This document shows, piece by piece, positions 13,649 to 13,683 of a stretch of 13,683 nucleotides of DNA; within the stretch, counting starts at the first letter, position 1; the number at the start of each line of letters is the position of its first letter. The stretch covers positions 1-13,683 of the forward strand of contig DFYV01000059.1 in the NCBI GenBank assembly GCA_002383425.1. Reading direction: 5' to 3'. The stretch comes from Bacteroidales bacterium UBA4073. Its GTDB lineage: Bacteria; Bacteroidota; Bacteroidia; Bacteroidales; Tenuifilaceae. A model generated the notes under the pieces. It did no database searches. It had not been told where the DNA came from and saw only the letters and a program-made list of their open reading frames with translations. A program made the position numbers and the translations under genes.

Positions 13649-13683
13649 GAGTCCGGTGTAAAAAGGTATTCTCGTCATTGCGA
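13649..13683. repeat. Palindromic repeat, second copy (cut by window end)
   Basis: Starting with GAGTCCGGTG, the 35 visible bases match the reverse complement of the right arm of the 29-160 element (126-160) at 33 of 35 positions, through the GTCATTGCGA core. The copy is inverted relative to the first and runs off the window. It lies about 120 bp upstream of the preferred transketolase start. Confidence 0.8.

Overview
This window looks like a chromosomal segment of a Bacteroidota genome, most likely a Bacteroidales-type organism. The reasons are the order sigma-54 activator / lptE / TPR protein / secG, a split transketolase, an ECF sigma factor followed by a short membrane protein and a Spy-like protein, SufE next to a MIP18/DUF59 protein, few Shine-Dalgarno sites, and several exact TAnnTTTG (-7) promoter boxes. 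No rRNA, tRNA, transposase, phage gene or CRISPR array is visible.

Layout. 1-482 is gene-free; it holds a 132-bp palindromic repeat, a smaller derivative of it, and an ATACAT/ATGTAT inverted repeat. 483-1220 (-) is an orphan GntR/HutC regulator whose promoter contains the same inverted repeat. 1324-1661 is a mosaic of 7-bp tandem repeats. 1779-6370 (+) runs sigma-54 activator, lptE, TPR/AT-hook-like protein, secG, DUF1573 protein and class I aminotransferase, ending at a terminator shared with the convergent ruvC (6414-6977, -). 6985-7531 is a second and larger heptad-repeat mosaic. 7540-10489 (-) is a cluster read as sufE, MIP18/DUF59 protein, EamA transporter and S41 protease lipoprotein. 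10590-10997 (-) is a SiaC/DUF1987 protein with its own terminator and -7 box. 11064-13527 (-) reads as transketolase C-terminal subunit, ECF sigma factor, anti-sigma-like membrane protein and Spy/CpxP-like protein. The window ends inside a second copy of the palindromic repeat.

The genes are mostly housekeeping: envelope biogenesis (LptE, SecG), Fe-S assembly (SufE, MIP18-like), recombination (RuvC), central carbon metabolism (transketolase), and an envelope-stress-type sigma module. I see no complete new enzymatic or defence system. The least ordinary structure is the pair of heptad mosaics. Every array is built from 7-bp words, mostly GTTNNNN in one orientation, and the 7-bp register is kept across changes of word for up to 27 units. 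The two mosaics carry the same junction module in opposite orientation around the 1.7-7.0 kb gene block. They lie directly beside the starts of ruvC and the sigma-54 activator and the stop of the S41 gene.
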